From VYFG01 sp965248685 (lineage in GTDB: Bacteria > Pseudomonadota > Gammaproteobacteria > Arenicellales > Poriferihabitantaceae), in assembly GCA_965248685.1 (NCBI GenBank), contig CBDFKC010000002.1, positions 620,001-684,000 on the forward strand: a stretch of 64,000 nucleotides of DNA. Reading direction: 5' to 3'. Shown here in pieces: positions 1 to 8,725 of this stretch (position 1 is the stretch's first letter; every line of letters starts with the position of its first letter). The notes beneath the pieces are model-generated. The model did not search any database. It had not been told where the DNA came from and was given only the letters and a program-made list of their open reading frames with translations. Position numbers and translations under genes: made by a program.

Positions 1-51
1 AGTAGTTTAAATATTTTAGTTAATCTTAATTCAAACATAACTTCGGCAAGC

Positions 52-1776
52 TTATAGCCTCTCCGTATCCGGATAAACGCTGACACTGGGAACCTTTCCT
101 GTTCCCAATTCATCCTGGATGGTTTCCCAGTACTCGGTTGTCTCCAATTCCTGGTGCTGTTGTTTAAACAATCTTCGCAGCTCCCTGTAAGGCAGGCACA
201 GGCCAGTGGTTAATTCCTCAGGCAAAAATACCACTCCATCTTCGAAGTACCAATCAGGAATATCTTCTTCGCCATCGATTCGATCAGTATTGGTGCGAAT
301 TTTGACTTCGGTCAGTTCTTCCAAAGCGTCATAGTCGAACAGGTAAATTTTTGCGTAAGACGATACCCCGTAATTGCGGGCATCGAGATCTCGATTGAAA
401 ATATTTCCTGCGGCATTATTTTTAATACAGTATCCAAGATTGGTTATTGCCGTCTCGGCCTGTTTTTGACTGGCATTTTTTAAATAGATCGGCAGTGGCG
501 TCACTTTACGCTGGACGATAAGGTACTGAAAAACCAGGTCCGGTCCGTCACGACGGACACTTTCACTGGCAAATTCGAGGAGTAAATTGAGCAGATCTGA
601 CTCAATCCAACCTGCTCGCAACCGAAAATTATAATAGATAATACTATCGAGCATACTGTCGGTTCGGTTGATTTCGTGAACCTTTGAATATTTTTTGAGG
701 ACCGATTCAACACCATCAAACTTGCCCCATTTGTAACCACTGGTCGGGGTATTTCGAACTACTTTTAGTATATATCCCGATTTTTCCATACAAAACGCGA
801 TTGCCACGGTTCCCGGAGTGCCGGGTGCCAATTTTAATTCCTCCTGATTTTGCTCCCGTTCCGCCTCCAGTTCATTCATCACCGCCACCTTGCCAAGATG
901 GTTATAACCAATCGTGGAATAATGCAGGCCCAGCGGACGCATTGGCATGATGCTGCGAAGGAATCGACAGAGTTCATGGTAATAATCACTGGTAACGTGA
1001 AAGTTGGCCAGGGTCGAACTAAACATATTGTGGGCGTAGGTACGGCTGGTAATCAGCGCATCTACGTATACGCCATCTTCGCTATTTAACAGAGCGATGA
1101 TAAAGGGCCGATATGAATCTCCGTCGAAACTGAGTCGCCCCACCAGATAAGCACCGCGGTTGCGGAAAAATCCTGCCTGATACATTTCGATTACCAGGTC
1201 GTCTTGTCCGAGTCGTCGCTCCAGTTCGGGATTCCTTTCCATGCGTTGGAGAATCAGACTGGCATCCTGTTGAATATTGCGGTATGGAACCGCGAAGTTC
1301 TGGCCCTGCAATATTTCAACTATGGTCTCAATATCTGGCTGTTTTTTAACGATGTAGCGGTCAAGATGATCGATCATGATTTCGTCGGATTCATATTTTT
1401 CACGATCCGCTGCATAATCCGCCACCCGCCATTCACCGGCGTAGATTTTCCTGCGAATGGAGTGCTGATAGGCCATTGCCAGGTCTGCTGAGTAATTCTC
1501 AGCCAACATTGCCTGATAGGCGGTTTCCACTGAGTCCCACAGCAACTCATCCTCGGCAAGGGCTGTATGGGTCGCCTTGATCTGCAGGCCAACCTTGCGA
1601 ATGCTGATGCTGTACAACTGGATTCGGCGGCTGCTCAGTGATAATGACAGCTTGTGATCCCGTTGTTCGAAGGCGCTCCTTGCGAGGTTGGGTATGCCCA
1701 GGAATGTATCGTAGAACACCTTGAATTCACCCAGAATCAGACTGGCAACCTGGCGGCTTTCAGCGGTGTCTATCAT
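52..1776 (-). CDS. aceK: Isocitrate dehydrogenase kinase/phosphatase
   Basis: This is a bifunctional cytoplasmic enzyme that phosphorylates and dephosphorylates isocitrate dehydrogenase, setting the split between the TCA cycle and the glyoxylate bypass. The 574-residue product is close to the usual length of about 578. A nucleotide-binding segment APGTPGTVAIAF lies near residue 315, and the AceK-type signature NIFNRDLDARNYGV followed by LFDYD lies in the C-terminal third. The ATG start is next to a 202-bp region shared with divergent aceA. In enteric bacteria aceK is the last gene of aceBAK; here it is transcribed away from aceA and no malate synthase gene is in the window. The family assignment is firm. 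Confidence 0.95.
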   Translation of the reverse strand: MIDTAESRQVASLILGEFKVFYDTFLGIPNLARSAFEQRDHKLSLSLSSRRIQLYSISIRKVGLQIKATHTALAEDELLWDSVETAYQAMLAENYSADLAMAYQHSIRRKIYAGEWRVADYAADREKYESDEIMIDHLDRYIVKKQPDIETIVEILQGQNFAVPYRNIQQDASLILQRMERNPELERRLGQDDLVIEMYQAGFFRNRGAYLVGRLSFDGDSYRPFIIALLNSEDGVYVDALITSRTYAHNMFSSTLANFHVTSDYYHELCRFLRSIMPMRPLGLHYSTIGYNHLGKVAVMNELEAEREQNQEELKLAPGTPGTVAIAFCMEKSGYILKVVRNTPTSGYKWGKFDGVESVLKKYSKVHEINRTDSMLDSIIYYNFRLRAGWIESDLLNLLLEFASESVRRDGPDLVFQYLIVQRKVTPLPIYLKNASQKQAETAITNLGYCIKNNAAGNIFNRDLDARNYGVSSYAKIYLFDYDALEELTEVKIRTNTDRIDGEEDIPDWYFEDGVVFLPEELTTGLCLPYRELRRLFKQQHQELETTEYWETIQDELGTGKVPSVSVYPDTERL

Positions 1777-1978
1777 GGAAAACTATTATTGTCAGTTTCG
1801 ATTGAGCATCAAAAATGCATTCAGTTAGTTCTATCATTGTAAATATTGCAGTCTAATTCAACTCACTATTCGATTTTTTAATCCTTCAAATTGAAATAAC
1901 TATACTTTATCCGGTTGTACCTGAACCACAGTTACCAGATGATCGCAGCTTCAATTTTACATTTTTTAAGAGAGCGAC
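1777..1978. promoter_or_regulatory. Divergent aceK/aceA intergenic control region
   Basis: These 202 AT-rich bases separate the divergent aceK and aceA starts and must hold promoters for both. An AAGAGAG-like ribosome binding site lies a few bases before the aceA ATG. I see no operator that I can name. Confidence 0.5.
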
Positions 1979-3295
1979 ATGACTAGAAATATGAGCCGTA
2001 CCGAGCAGATATCTGCTCTGGAAAAGGACTGGGCAGAGAATCCTCGTTGGACCAACATTCAACGCAGATACTCCGCGGAGGACGTAGTAAGACTTCGGGG
2101 TTCGGTACAGCCTGAACTGACCTATGCTCGTCGGGGTGCTGAAAAGCTCTTCGAATTGATCAACGGTACTGCCAGAAAGGGATATGTTAACTGTCTGGGA
2201 GCACTTACCGCGGGTCAGGCAGTGCAGCAGGCCAAAGCCGGTATTGAAGCCATTTACCTTTCTGGCTGGCAGGTCGCTGCGGACAACAATAGTTCCGAAA
2301 CCATGTATCCGGACCAGTCTCTGTATGCCTATGATTCGGTTCCGACGGTGGTGCGACGAATCAATAATTCGTTTGCCAGGGCTGACCAGATTCAATGGCA
2401 GCGTGGCATCGAACCTGGTTCTGATGGCTATATTGACTATTTTTTGCCTATTGTTGCTGATGCCGAGGCAGGCTTTGGTGGCGTACTAAATGCCTTTGAA
2501 CTGACCAAGAATATGGTGGTCGCCGGCGCTGGGGGTGTTCATTTCGAAGATCAATTGGCGGCGGTTAAAAAATGCGGACATATGGGTGGTAAGGTATTGA
2601 TACCCAGCGAGGAAGCGGTTCAGAAGCTGATTTCTGCACGCCTGGCCTGCGACGTCATGGGTGTTCCCACTCTGATATTGGCCAGAACTGATGCCGAAGC
2701 TGCAAACTTAATTACTTCTGACTATGATGAGCGTGATAAGCCATTTCTTACCGGGGAACGCACAAACGAAGGATTCTTCCGGGTACGAAATGGCCTTGAG
2801 CAATCTATTGCCCGTGGCGTAGCTTATGCACCTTATGCCGATATGGTTTGGTGCGAAACAGGAACTCCGGACCTTGGATTTGCCAGAGAATGGGCGGAAG
2901 CCGTAAGGGCAGAGAATCCTGGGCAATTGTTGGCGTATAACTGCTCACCTTCTTTCAATTGGAAGAAAAACCTGGATGATACAACCATTGCGAGTTTTCA
3001 AGACGAGTTGGCGGCAATGGGATATACCTATCAATTCATCACCCTCGCTGGTATTCACAACATGTGGTACAACATGTTTCAGTTGTCGCGTGACTATGCC
3101 GAAGGAGAAGGTATGAAACACTATGTTAGCCAGGTTCAGGAACCTGAATTTGCCGCTGCGGATCGTGGATATACCTTTGTTGCGCACCAGCAGGAAGTTG
3201 GAGCGGGTTATTTTGATGACGTAACCACCACCATTCAGGGTGGCGTATCCTCAGTCACCTCTCTCGCAGGATCAACCGAAGAAGATCAATTCTAA
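1979..3295 (+). CDS. aceA: Isocitrate lyase
   Basis: The enzyme cleaves isocitrate to glyoxylate and succinate, the first step of the glyoxylate bypass, so growth on acetate or fatty acids is likely. The 438-residue product carries the catalytic loop KKCGHMGGKVL with the active-site cysteine at residue 199, and the metal-site segment DAEAGFGG near residue 161. Length and motif match the bacterial AceA subfamily rather than methylisocitrate lyase. It is monocistronic, divergent from aceK and followed by a strong hairpin terminator. Glyoxylate is also the C2 neighbour of oxalate, so a metabolic link with the formyl-CoA cluster downstream is possible but not shown. Confidence 0.97.
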   Translation: MTRNMSRTEQISALEKDWAENPRWTNIQRRYSAEDVVRLRGSVQPELTYARRGAEKLFELINGTARKGYVNCLGALTAGQAVQQAKAGIEAIYLSGWQVAADNNSSETMYPDQSLYAYDSVPTVVRRINNSFARADQIQWQRGIEPGSDGYIDYFLPIVADAEAGFGGVLNAFELTKNMVVAGAGGVHFEDQLAAVKKCGHMGGKVLIPSEEAVQKLISARLACDVMGVPTLILARTDAEAANLITSDYDERDKPFLTGERTNEGFFRVRNGLEQSIARGVAYAPYADMVWCETGTPDLGFAREWAEAVRAENPGQLLAYNCSPSFNWKKNLDDTTIASFQDELAAMGYTYQFITLAGIHNMWYNMFQLSRDYAEGEGMKHYVSQVQEPEFAAADRGYTFVAHQQEVGAGYFDDVTTTIQGGVSSVTSLAGSTEEDQF

Positions 3296-3316
3296 GATCG
3301 ATTAAAACCTGATAAA

Positions 3317-3360
3317 AAGGGCCGGACCAACCTGCTACACGGTTGTTCCGGTCTTTTTTT
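3317..3360. terminator. Hairpin terminator between aceA and the malic enzyme gene
   Basis: A stem formed by GCCGGACCAACC and GGTTGTTCCGGTC (3321-3353) is followed by seven T residues on the plus strand and preceded by an A run. It therefore looks like a bidirectional rho-independent terminator serving convergent aceA and the malic enzyme gene. Confidence 0.85.
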
Positions 3361-3401
3361 GTTCAGAAAAAATACCAAACAGCATTGGAAGATTGGCAGT
3401 A

Positions 3402-4607
3402 TCAGGTTCGGTGATCCCTGATCGCCTGCTTTAAGCCATTTGTCATGTGTTCGGCAAGCCGTGGATCGAATTGCTTGGGGATAATATAACCAGGACCAAA
3501 TTCCAGGGATTCATTGGGGTATATTTTTCTCAGTTCATCGGGAACCGGGTCGTGGGCCAGACTGGCAAGACAACGTACCGCAGCATTCAATAAATATTGT
3601 TCAATTTTCTCCAAACGCTCATCCAGCGCAGCACGGAATATAAAAGGGAATACCAGTGAATTGTTCACCTGATTTGGATAGTCCGAGCGACCCGTGGCGA
3701 TAATGATCTGATCACTAATTTTATGCACTTCTTCGGGGTAAATTTCTGGATCCGGATTTGACAGAGCGAATACGATAGATCGATCAGCCATGCTTTCTAT
3801 CATTGGGGTGGTAATGGTGTTTGGACCGGAAACGCCAATGAGCACATCGGCATCGACCAAGGCTTCGGCCACAGTCCGCATAGGTGTTTTAATCGCAAAG
3901 GCTTGCTTATACACGTTCAAATCGGTTCGACCGGTGTGGATAATTCCCTTGCTGTCGACCATCGCAACATTTTCCGGGTTGGCGCCGAGGCTAATCAGGA
4001 GTTTGGCCGCAGCAATTCCAGCCGCTCCAGCACCTTGAACCACGGTGCGCACGTCCTCAAGGCGTTTGCCCTGAATCTCCAATGCATTTAACAGACCGGA
4101 ACATATAACAATTGCGGTTCCATGCTGATCGTCGTGGAAAACGGGAATATTTAGCCGCTCTTTGAGAGACTCTTCGATGGCAAAACACTTTGGTGCGGTG
4201 ATGTCTTCTAAATTTATTCCACCAAATGTAGGCGCAATATTTGCTACCGTGTCGATGAATGCTTCGGTACTGGGTGCATCAACTTCCAGATCGAAGGAAT
4301 CGATATCCGACAACATTTTGAACAACATCGCCTTGCCTTCCATTACCGGTTTACCCGCTAATGCACCAAGGTTTCCCAGTCCTAAAATCGCTGAACCGTC
4401 GGTGATTATTGCGACAAGATTTCCTTTATTGGTATAACGATACGCATTCGTCGGATCGTGCGCGATAGCCAGTACTGGCCCGGCGACACCTGGTGTATAG
4501 GCCAGCGACAGATCATGCTGGCTATCAAACGGTTTGGTAGGCTGAATCGAGGTTTTACCCGGACGGTTTGTTTCGTGGTAATCGAGAGCCAGTTCTTTGA
4601 AATCCAT
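3402..4607 (-). CDS. Malic enzyme, short form without phosphotransacetylase domain
   Basis: This enzyme oxidatively decarboxylates malate to pyruvate with reduction of NAD(P). The 401 residues correspond to the catalytic part of MaeB-type enzymes: the segment ITDGSAILGLGNLG near residue 90, the metal-binding segment FHDDQHGTAIV near 156, a Rossmann motif GAGAAGIAAAKLL near 192 and SNPDPEIYPEE near 283. Enteric MaeB (about 759 residues) carries a C-terminal phosphotransacetylase-like domain that is absent here; the gene ends cleanly, so this is the short subfamily and not a truncation. Cofactor preference cannot be read by eye. It is convergent with aceA. Confidence 0.92.
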   Translation of the reverse strand: MDFKELALDYHETNRPGKTSIQPTKPFDSQHDLSLAYTPGVAGPVLAIAHDPTNAYRYTNKGNLVAIITDGSAILGLGNLGALAGKPVMEGKAMLFKMLSDIDSFDLEVDAPSTEAFIDTVANIAPTFGGINLEDITAPKCFAIEESLKERLNIPVFHDDQHGTAIVICSGLLNALEIQGKRLEDVRTVVQGAGAAGIAAAKLLISLGANPENVAMVDSKGIIHTGRTDLNVYKQAFAIKTPMRTVAEALVDADVLIGVSGPNTITTPMIESMADRSIVFALSNPDPEIYPEEVHKISDQIIIATGRSDYPNQVNNSLVFPFIFRAALDERLEKIEQYLLNAAVRCLASLAHDPVPDELRKIYPNESLEFGPGYIIPKQFDPRLAEHMTNGLKQAIRDHRT

Positions 4608-4797
4608 AAATAATCACGGAAGCGCAGTCGCGCACAAGAGTAAGTAAGCGCTGTATTTTACGCTATGAACTCTATTTGGTGCAGGGTCACCAGAAATATA
4701 TTGGCATTATAGCTTCAGTTTTTACCAGGCCCGTAAAATATCAAATGGCAACAAGGTTGAATGACCAAGCATGTTATACAGCTAAGCCGAATAAGAT

Positions 4798-5802
4798 TTA
4801 TTTAACTTCACCTTTAATTCGCAAATTCTGCTCGATCATCGTATTGTTGAGCAATGATACACAGGCATAAACCGCTTTAAGTGTAGGTATCTCAGTGCCG
4901 GTGATCCGGGCGAGCTCAATCACGACGCCCAGCATGCCGTCAATTTCGAGGGGTTTGCCGGCTTCAACATCCTGTAACATGGAGGTTTTATGCTTGCCTA
5001 CTTTTTCGGCTCCTTCAATTCTACGTTCCAGGGTAACCCGAAAGCTGGCTCCAAGCTTTTCCGCGACGTCTTTGGCCTCGGTCATCATGGTTGCCGCGAG
5101 TGTACGGGACAACGGGAATTGACAGATTGCCTCAAGAGTCGAATGGGTCATGGCGCTGATTGGGTTAAATGTCAGATTGCCCCATAGCTTTAGCCAGATT
5201 TCAGATCGAATATCGTCCAGAACCGGCGATTTAAATCCCGCCTCAATTAAGACTTCAGAGACTTTGTTTGCTCGTGCAGAGCTGCTGCCGTCAAGCTCCC
5301 CAACAGGAAACCTGGTGCCTTCGACATGGCTGATAACGCCAGGCTCGGAAATAATTGCCGCTGGATAGGCGATACAGCCCAGTAAACAATTCGGATCGAT
5401 GCCATTTGCCAAAACTCCACCAGGATCAACTGTTTCCACTGTCCGATTCTGATACTCACCCGACAATTTCTGAAAATACCACCATGGAACGCCATTTTGA
5501 AGTGTCACCATTACGCTATCTGGCCCCAGCAAATTGGGTAATTTATCCAATACTGAAGCAATTTGGTGGGATTTTAATGCCAGTAATACAATGTCCTGGA
5601 CACCCAGGTCATCGATATCATCGGTAGCGATAACATTTTTAGCCACAATTTCTTCACCGTCCTGGATCAGCTTGAGTCCATTTTGGCGAATTGCGGCAAG
5701 GTGTGGTCCCCGGGCAATTAGCGATACTTCGTGATTTTTTTGGGCTAAACGAGCTCCCATAAAGCCACCGATGGCGCCGGCACCTACTACACAAATTTTC
5801 AA
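4798..5802 (-). CDS. panE: 2-dehydropantoate 2-reductase family (ketopantoate reductase)
   Basis: This is an NADPH-dependent reductase that would convert 2-dehydropantoate to pantoate for coenzyme A synthesis. The N-terminal Rossmann motif VVGAGAIGGFMGARLA starts at residue 4, and the C-terminal ApbA-type helical domain contains WLKLWGNLTFNPISAMT, matching the lysine/asparagine active-site stretch of the family. The apparent start is TTG at 5802, with an AGG about 10 bases upstream and no nearby ATG. It lies 220 bp downstream of fhs on the same strand. Paralogues of this family act on other 2-oxo acids, so the exact substrate is not certain. Confidence 0.8.
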   Translation of the reverse strand: MKICVVGAGAIGGFMGARLAQKNHEVSLIARGPHLAAIRQNGLKLIQDGEEIVAKNVIATDDIDDLGVQDIVLLALKSHQIASVLDKLPNLLGPDSVMVTLQNGVPWWYFQKLSGEYQNRTVETVDPGGVLANGIDPNCLLGCIAYPAAIISEPGVISHVEGTRFPVGELDGSSSARANKVSEVLIEAGFKSPVLDDIRSEIWLKLWGNLTFNPISAMTHSTLEAICQFPLSRTLAATMMTEAKDVAEKLGASFRVTLERRIEGAEKVGKHKTSMLQDVEAGKPLEIDGMLGVVIELARITGTEIPTLKAVYACVSLLNNTMIEQNLRIKGEVK

Positions 5803-6022
5803 CGTTCTATACCTGGAAAAATTTGAAACTACTGCAGTGATAAATCAAACAACTACTGTATTGCTTCAGATGAGTTTTATGGAGCTGAGTCATATTGCAT
5901 ATTGAAGCGCAAATAGTAGAAATAATGCGATTCAACATCCCGTGTTGTTGGGTCGATTTACCTCGAAAAACCTGGACTAGTTTTAACTCAAACTGTCTGG
6001 CCCTGACTTTTGCAGTGGCGCT

Positions 6023-7690
6023 CTAAAATAAGCCTTCTACTTCACCGTCGTCATTAATTCTGATCTTGTTTGCCGCTGGTACCCGGGGTAAACCTGGCAT
6101 GGTCATAATATCACCACATACCACGACAATAAAACCTGCACCCGCAGACAGACGAACTTCCCGGACCGGTATGGTGTGTCCGGTGGGAGCACCTTTTTGA
6201 CTGGGATCAGATGAGAAACTGTATTGGGTTTTCGCGATACAGACAGGTAAATCACCAAACCCACCATTTTGCAGATCAGCTATCTGATTACGCGTTTTCT
6301 GATCAGCAGTTATTCCGTCAGCGTGATAAATCTTTTTCGCGACGGTTTCAATTTTATCCCACAGCGGTATATCCAATGGATAACTCGGTGCGAAATTACT
6401 TTCGCCACTATCAGCCATTTTCGCGACTTCTTCCGCCAGTTCGGTGGTACCAGCACCGCCTTCTGCCCAGTGATCTGCATCAATTGCCTTGACGCCGAGT
6501 GATCCGGTGACATCGCGTACTGCCGCCATTTCTGCATCGGTGTCGGCGCTGAATCGATTGATCGCAACCACGACAGGAACACCAAACGACTGCAAATTTT
6601 CGATATGGCGTTGCATATTGACGCAACCATCGCGAACCGCCTGGACGTTTTCCGATGACAAGTCATCTTTAGCGACCCCTCCGTGCATCTTCAACGCACG
6701 CACGGTTGCAACCAATACAACCGCATCCGGCGCAAGTCCAGCACTGCGACATTTAATATCAAAGAATTTTTCCGCACCTAGATCGGCGCCAAAACCCGCT
6801 TCCGTAACCACATAGTCTGCCATTTTCAAGGCCGCCTTAGTGGCTATGACGGAATTACATCCGTGGGCAATATTGGCAAATGGCCCGCCATGAACGAAGG
6901 CAGGATTATGTTCCAGTGTTTGCACCAGATTTGGTGCGAGGGCATCCCGTAATAATACGGTCATTGGTCCCGGGGCCATAACCGCATCCGCGCGGATAGG
7001 TTGCCGGTCTCTGGTGTATCCAATTACTATTTTCCCCAGGCGGTTCTGTAAATCTTCGAGATCAGTGGCCAGACAAAAGATTGCCATTACTTCTGAAGCT
7101 ACCGTGATATCGAAGCCATCTTCCCGGGGATAGCCATTGGAAACACCGCCAAGAGAATTGGTAATCTGTCGCAGAGCGCGGTCATTCATGTCGACCACAC
7201 GACGCCAGGCAATTCGCCTGGTATCGAATCCGGCTTCATTTCCCCAGTAGATATGATTGTCAATCAATGCGGACAATAGACTATGGGCTGAAGTGATCGC
7301 GTGAAAGTCTCCGGTGAAGTGCAGGTTTATATCTTCCATTGGCACCACCTGGGCGTACCCCCCACCCGCCGCTCCACCCTTCATTCCGAAGCAGGGACCA
7401 AGAGACGGCTCCCGCAGGCAGACCATAACGTTTTTACCGATCTTGTTTAAACCGTCTGTTAAGCCGACCGACGTGGTAGTTTTACCCTCTCCAGCAGGGG
7501 TTGGTGTAATAGCGGTGACTAATATCAGTTTGCCATCCGGCTTATCTTTTAGTGAGTCAATATAGCTGAGGCTGACTTTTGCTTTGGTATGACCAAATGG
7601 CACCAATGCATCTTGAGGTATTCCCAGTTTGTCAGCAATTTCACTGATCGGTTTGATTGGCGCTTTTCGTGCGATTTCGATATCACTCAT
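6023..7690 (-). CDS. fhs: Formate-tetrahydrofolate ligase (10-formyl-THF synthetase)
   Basis: The enzyme condenses formate and THF with ATP to 10-formyl-THF and is reversible. The P-loop-like motif TPTPAGEGKTTTSVGL lies near residue 60 and the protein has the full family length of 555 residues. I place the start at the ATG of MSDIEIARKAP; the open frame continues 12 codons upstream, but that extension is not family-like. It is the last gene of a leftward cluster with an ALDH1L1-like formyltransferase (gap 102 bp), frc and a ThDP enzyme, which suggests it captures formate released from formyl-CoA. The 10-formyl-THF could also feed PurH, encoded at 31.5 kb. Confidence 0.96.
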   Translation of the reverse strand: MSDIEIARKAPIKPISEIADKLGIPQDALVPFGHTKAKVSLSYIDSLKDKPDGKLILVTAITPTPAGEGKTTTSVGLTDGLNKIGKNVMVCLREPSLGPCFGMKGGAAGGGYAQVVPMEDINLHFTGDFHAITSAHSLLSALIDNHIYWGNEAGFDTRRIAWRRVVDMNDRALRQITNSLGGVSNGYPREDGFDITVASEVMAIFCLATDLEDLQNRLGKIVIGYTRDRQPIRADAVMAPGPMTVLLRDALAPNLVQTLEHNPAFVHGGPFANIAHGCNSVIATKAALKMADYVVTEAGFGADLGAEKFFDIKCRSAGLAPDAVVLVATVRALKMHGGVAKDDLSSENVQAVRDGCVNMQRHIENLQSFGVPVVVAINRFSADTDAEMAAVRDVTGSLGVKAIDADHWAEGGAGTTELAEEVAKMADSGESNFAPSYPLDIPLWDKIETVAKKIYHADGITADQKTRNQIADLQNGGFGDLPVCIAKTQYSFSSDPSQKGAPTGHTIPVREVRLSAGAGFIVVVCGDIMTMPGLPRVPAANKIRINDDGEVEGLF

Positions 7691-7792
7691 TGTTAATTTC
7701 TCTGTCGGTATTTTTAAATGGAACAATCAACTGCTTGGTGGGACTGCAATTTCCTTCGATTGTTTCCGATAGTTATGATCGTTGGGTTTGTT

Positions 7793-8701
7793 TTACCCCA
7801 GAATCTGGCCAAGTTTAAGACCACTCTGGGAGGCGTATTCGGTTGCGGGGATTTTGCCTCCATCGGCACGAACCCTGGCGATTTTTACTGAACCTTCACC
7901 TGCTGCCACCTCAAATCCGTCGTCATCGATGGCAATAACTTCGCCAGGTTTTCCGCTACCACCACCTAATTGCGAGTCGAATATTTTCAATTCGTTTTCT
8001 GAGTGGATGGTCCAGCCTCCCGGCTGCGGGTTTCCCGCGCGGATGGTGTTATAAACTTGTTTGGCTGGTCGGGTCCAGTCCAGCATCGCCTCTTTTTTGC
8101 CAAACCACGACTCGTAGGAGCCCTGACCCAGATCCTGGATGGTTTTAACTGCTTCGCCGCTTTTGACCAGGTCCAAAGATTCAATCATGGCATCGACGCC
8201 CAGGGGAAATAGTTTTTTGAAGTAGATATCTCCCAGGGTTTCATCTGGTCCTATGTCACAGGTTTTCTGGATTAGAATCGGGCCCTCGTCAAGACCATCA
8301 TCGGGCCAGAAAATACTGAGACCAGTGGATTTTGATCCCATTGCTATGGGCCAGTTTATCGACGAAGGGCCTCGGTGCATCGGCAAAAGTGAGGGGTGGA
8401 ATTGAAACGATCCGAATTTTGGTGCATTGAGTACCCCTGAAGGAACGAATAACAGAACGTAAGCCATCATGCAGACATCAGCGTCGAAACTCTGCATCAA
8501 GTTAAGAGATTCCGATGTTTTCCATGAGGGTGGTTGGTGTACCGGAATATTATGTTCCAGGGCCAGCTCTTTTAGCGGATCGAATGGCTTTCCCTCTTTG
8601 TCCGGTGCGGTACAGGCGGCAACAATATTCTCTCCCCTTTCGAGCAGTTTCTCGAGTACCGCACGACCAAATGCCTGTTGCCCGTGAATTACTATTCGCA
8701 T
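7793..8701 (-). CDS. 10-formyl-THF hydrolase/formyltransferase-like protein, ALDH1L1 N-domain type
   Basis: This 302-residue protein has the formyltransferase fold: HPSLLP with the catalytic-type histidine at 102, DDGLDEG with the aspartate at 138, and a C-terminal OB-like domain from about 205. Segments such as PDKEGKPFDPL, INWPI and SIFWPDDGLDEG resemble the hydrolase domain of animal 10-formyl-THF dehydrogenase (ALDH1L1) more than initiator-tRNA Fmt, and the His-Asp spacing of 36 equals the His106-Asp142 spacing there. The carrier and aldehyde dehydrogenase domains of ALDH1L1 are absent. Lying between frc and fhs, it probably moves or hydrolyses a formyl group of 10-formyl-THF; transfer to CoA is speculation. 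A housekeeping Fmt role is less likely because no def gene is nearby. Confidence 0.75.
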   Translation of the reverse strand: MRIVIHGQQAFGRAVLEKLLERGENIVAACTAPDKEGKPFDPLKELALEHNIPVHQPPSWKTSESLNLMQSFDADVCMMAYVLLFVPSGVLNAPKFGSFQFHPSLLPMHRGPSSINWPIAMGSKSTGLSIFWPDDGLDEGPILIQKTCDIGPDETLGDIYFKKLFPLGVDAMIESLDLVKSGEAVKTIQDLGQGSYESWFGKKEAMLDWTRPAKQVYNTIRAGNPQPGGWTIHSENELKIFDSQLGGGSGKPGEVIAIDDDGFEVAAGEGSVKIARVRADGGKIPATEYASQSGLKLGQILG

Positions 8702-8725
8702 GTCGAATCCTCTGTCTGAATCAAA

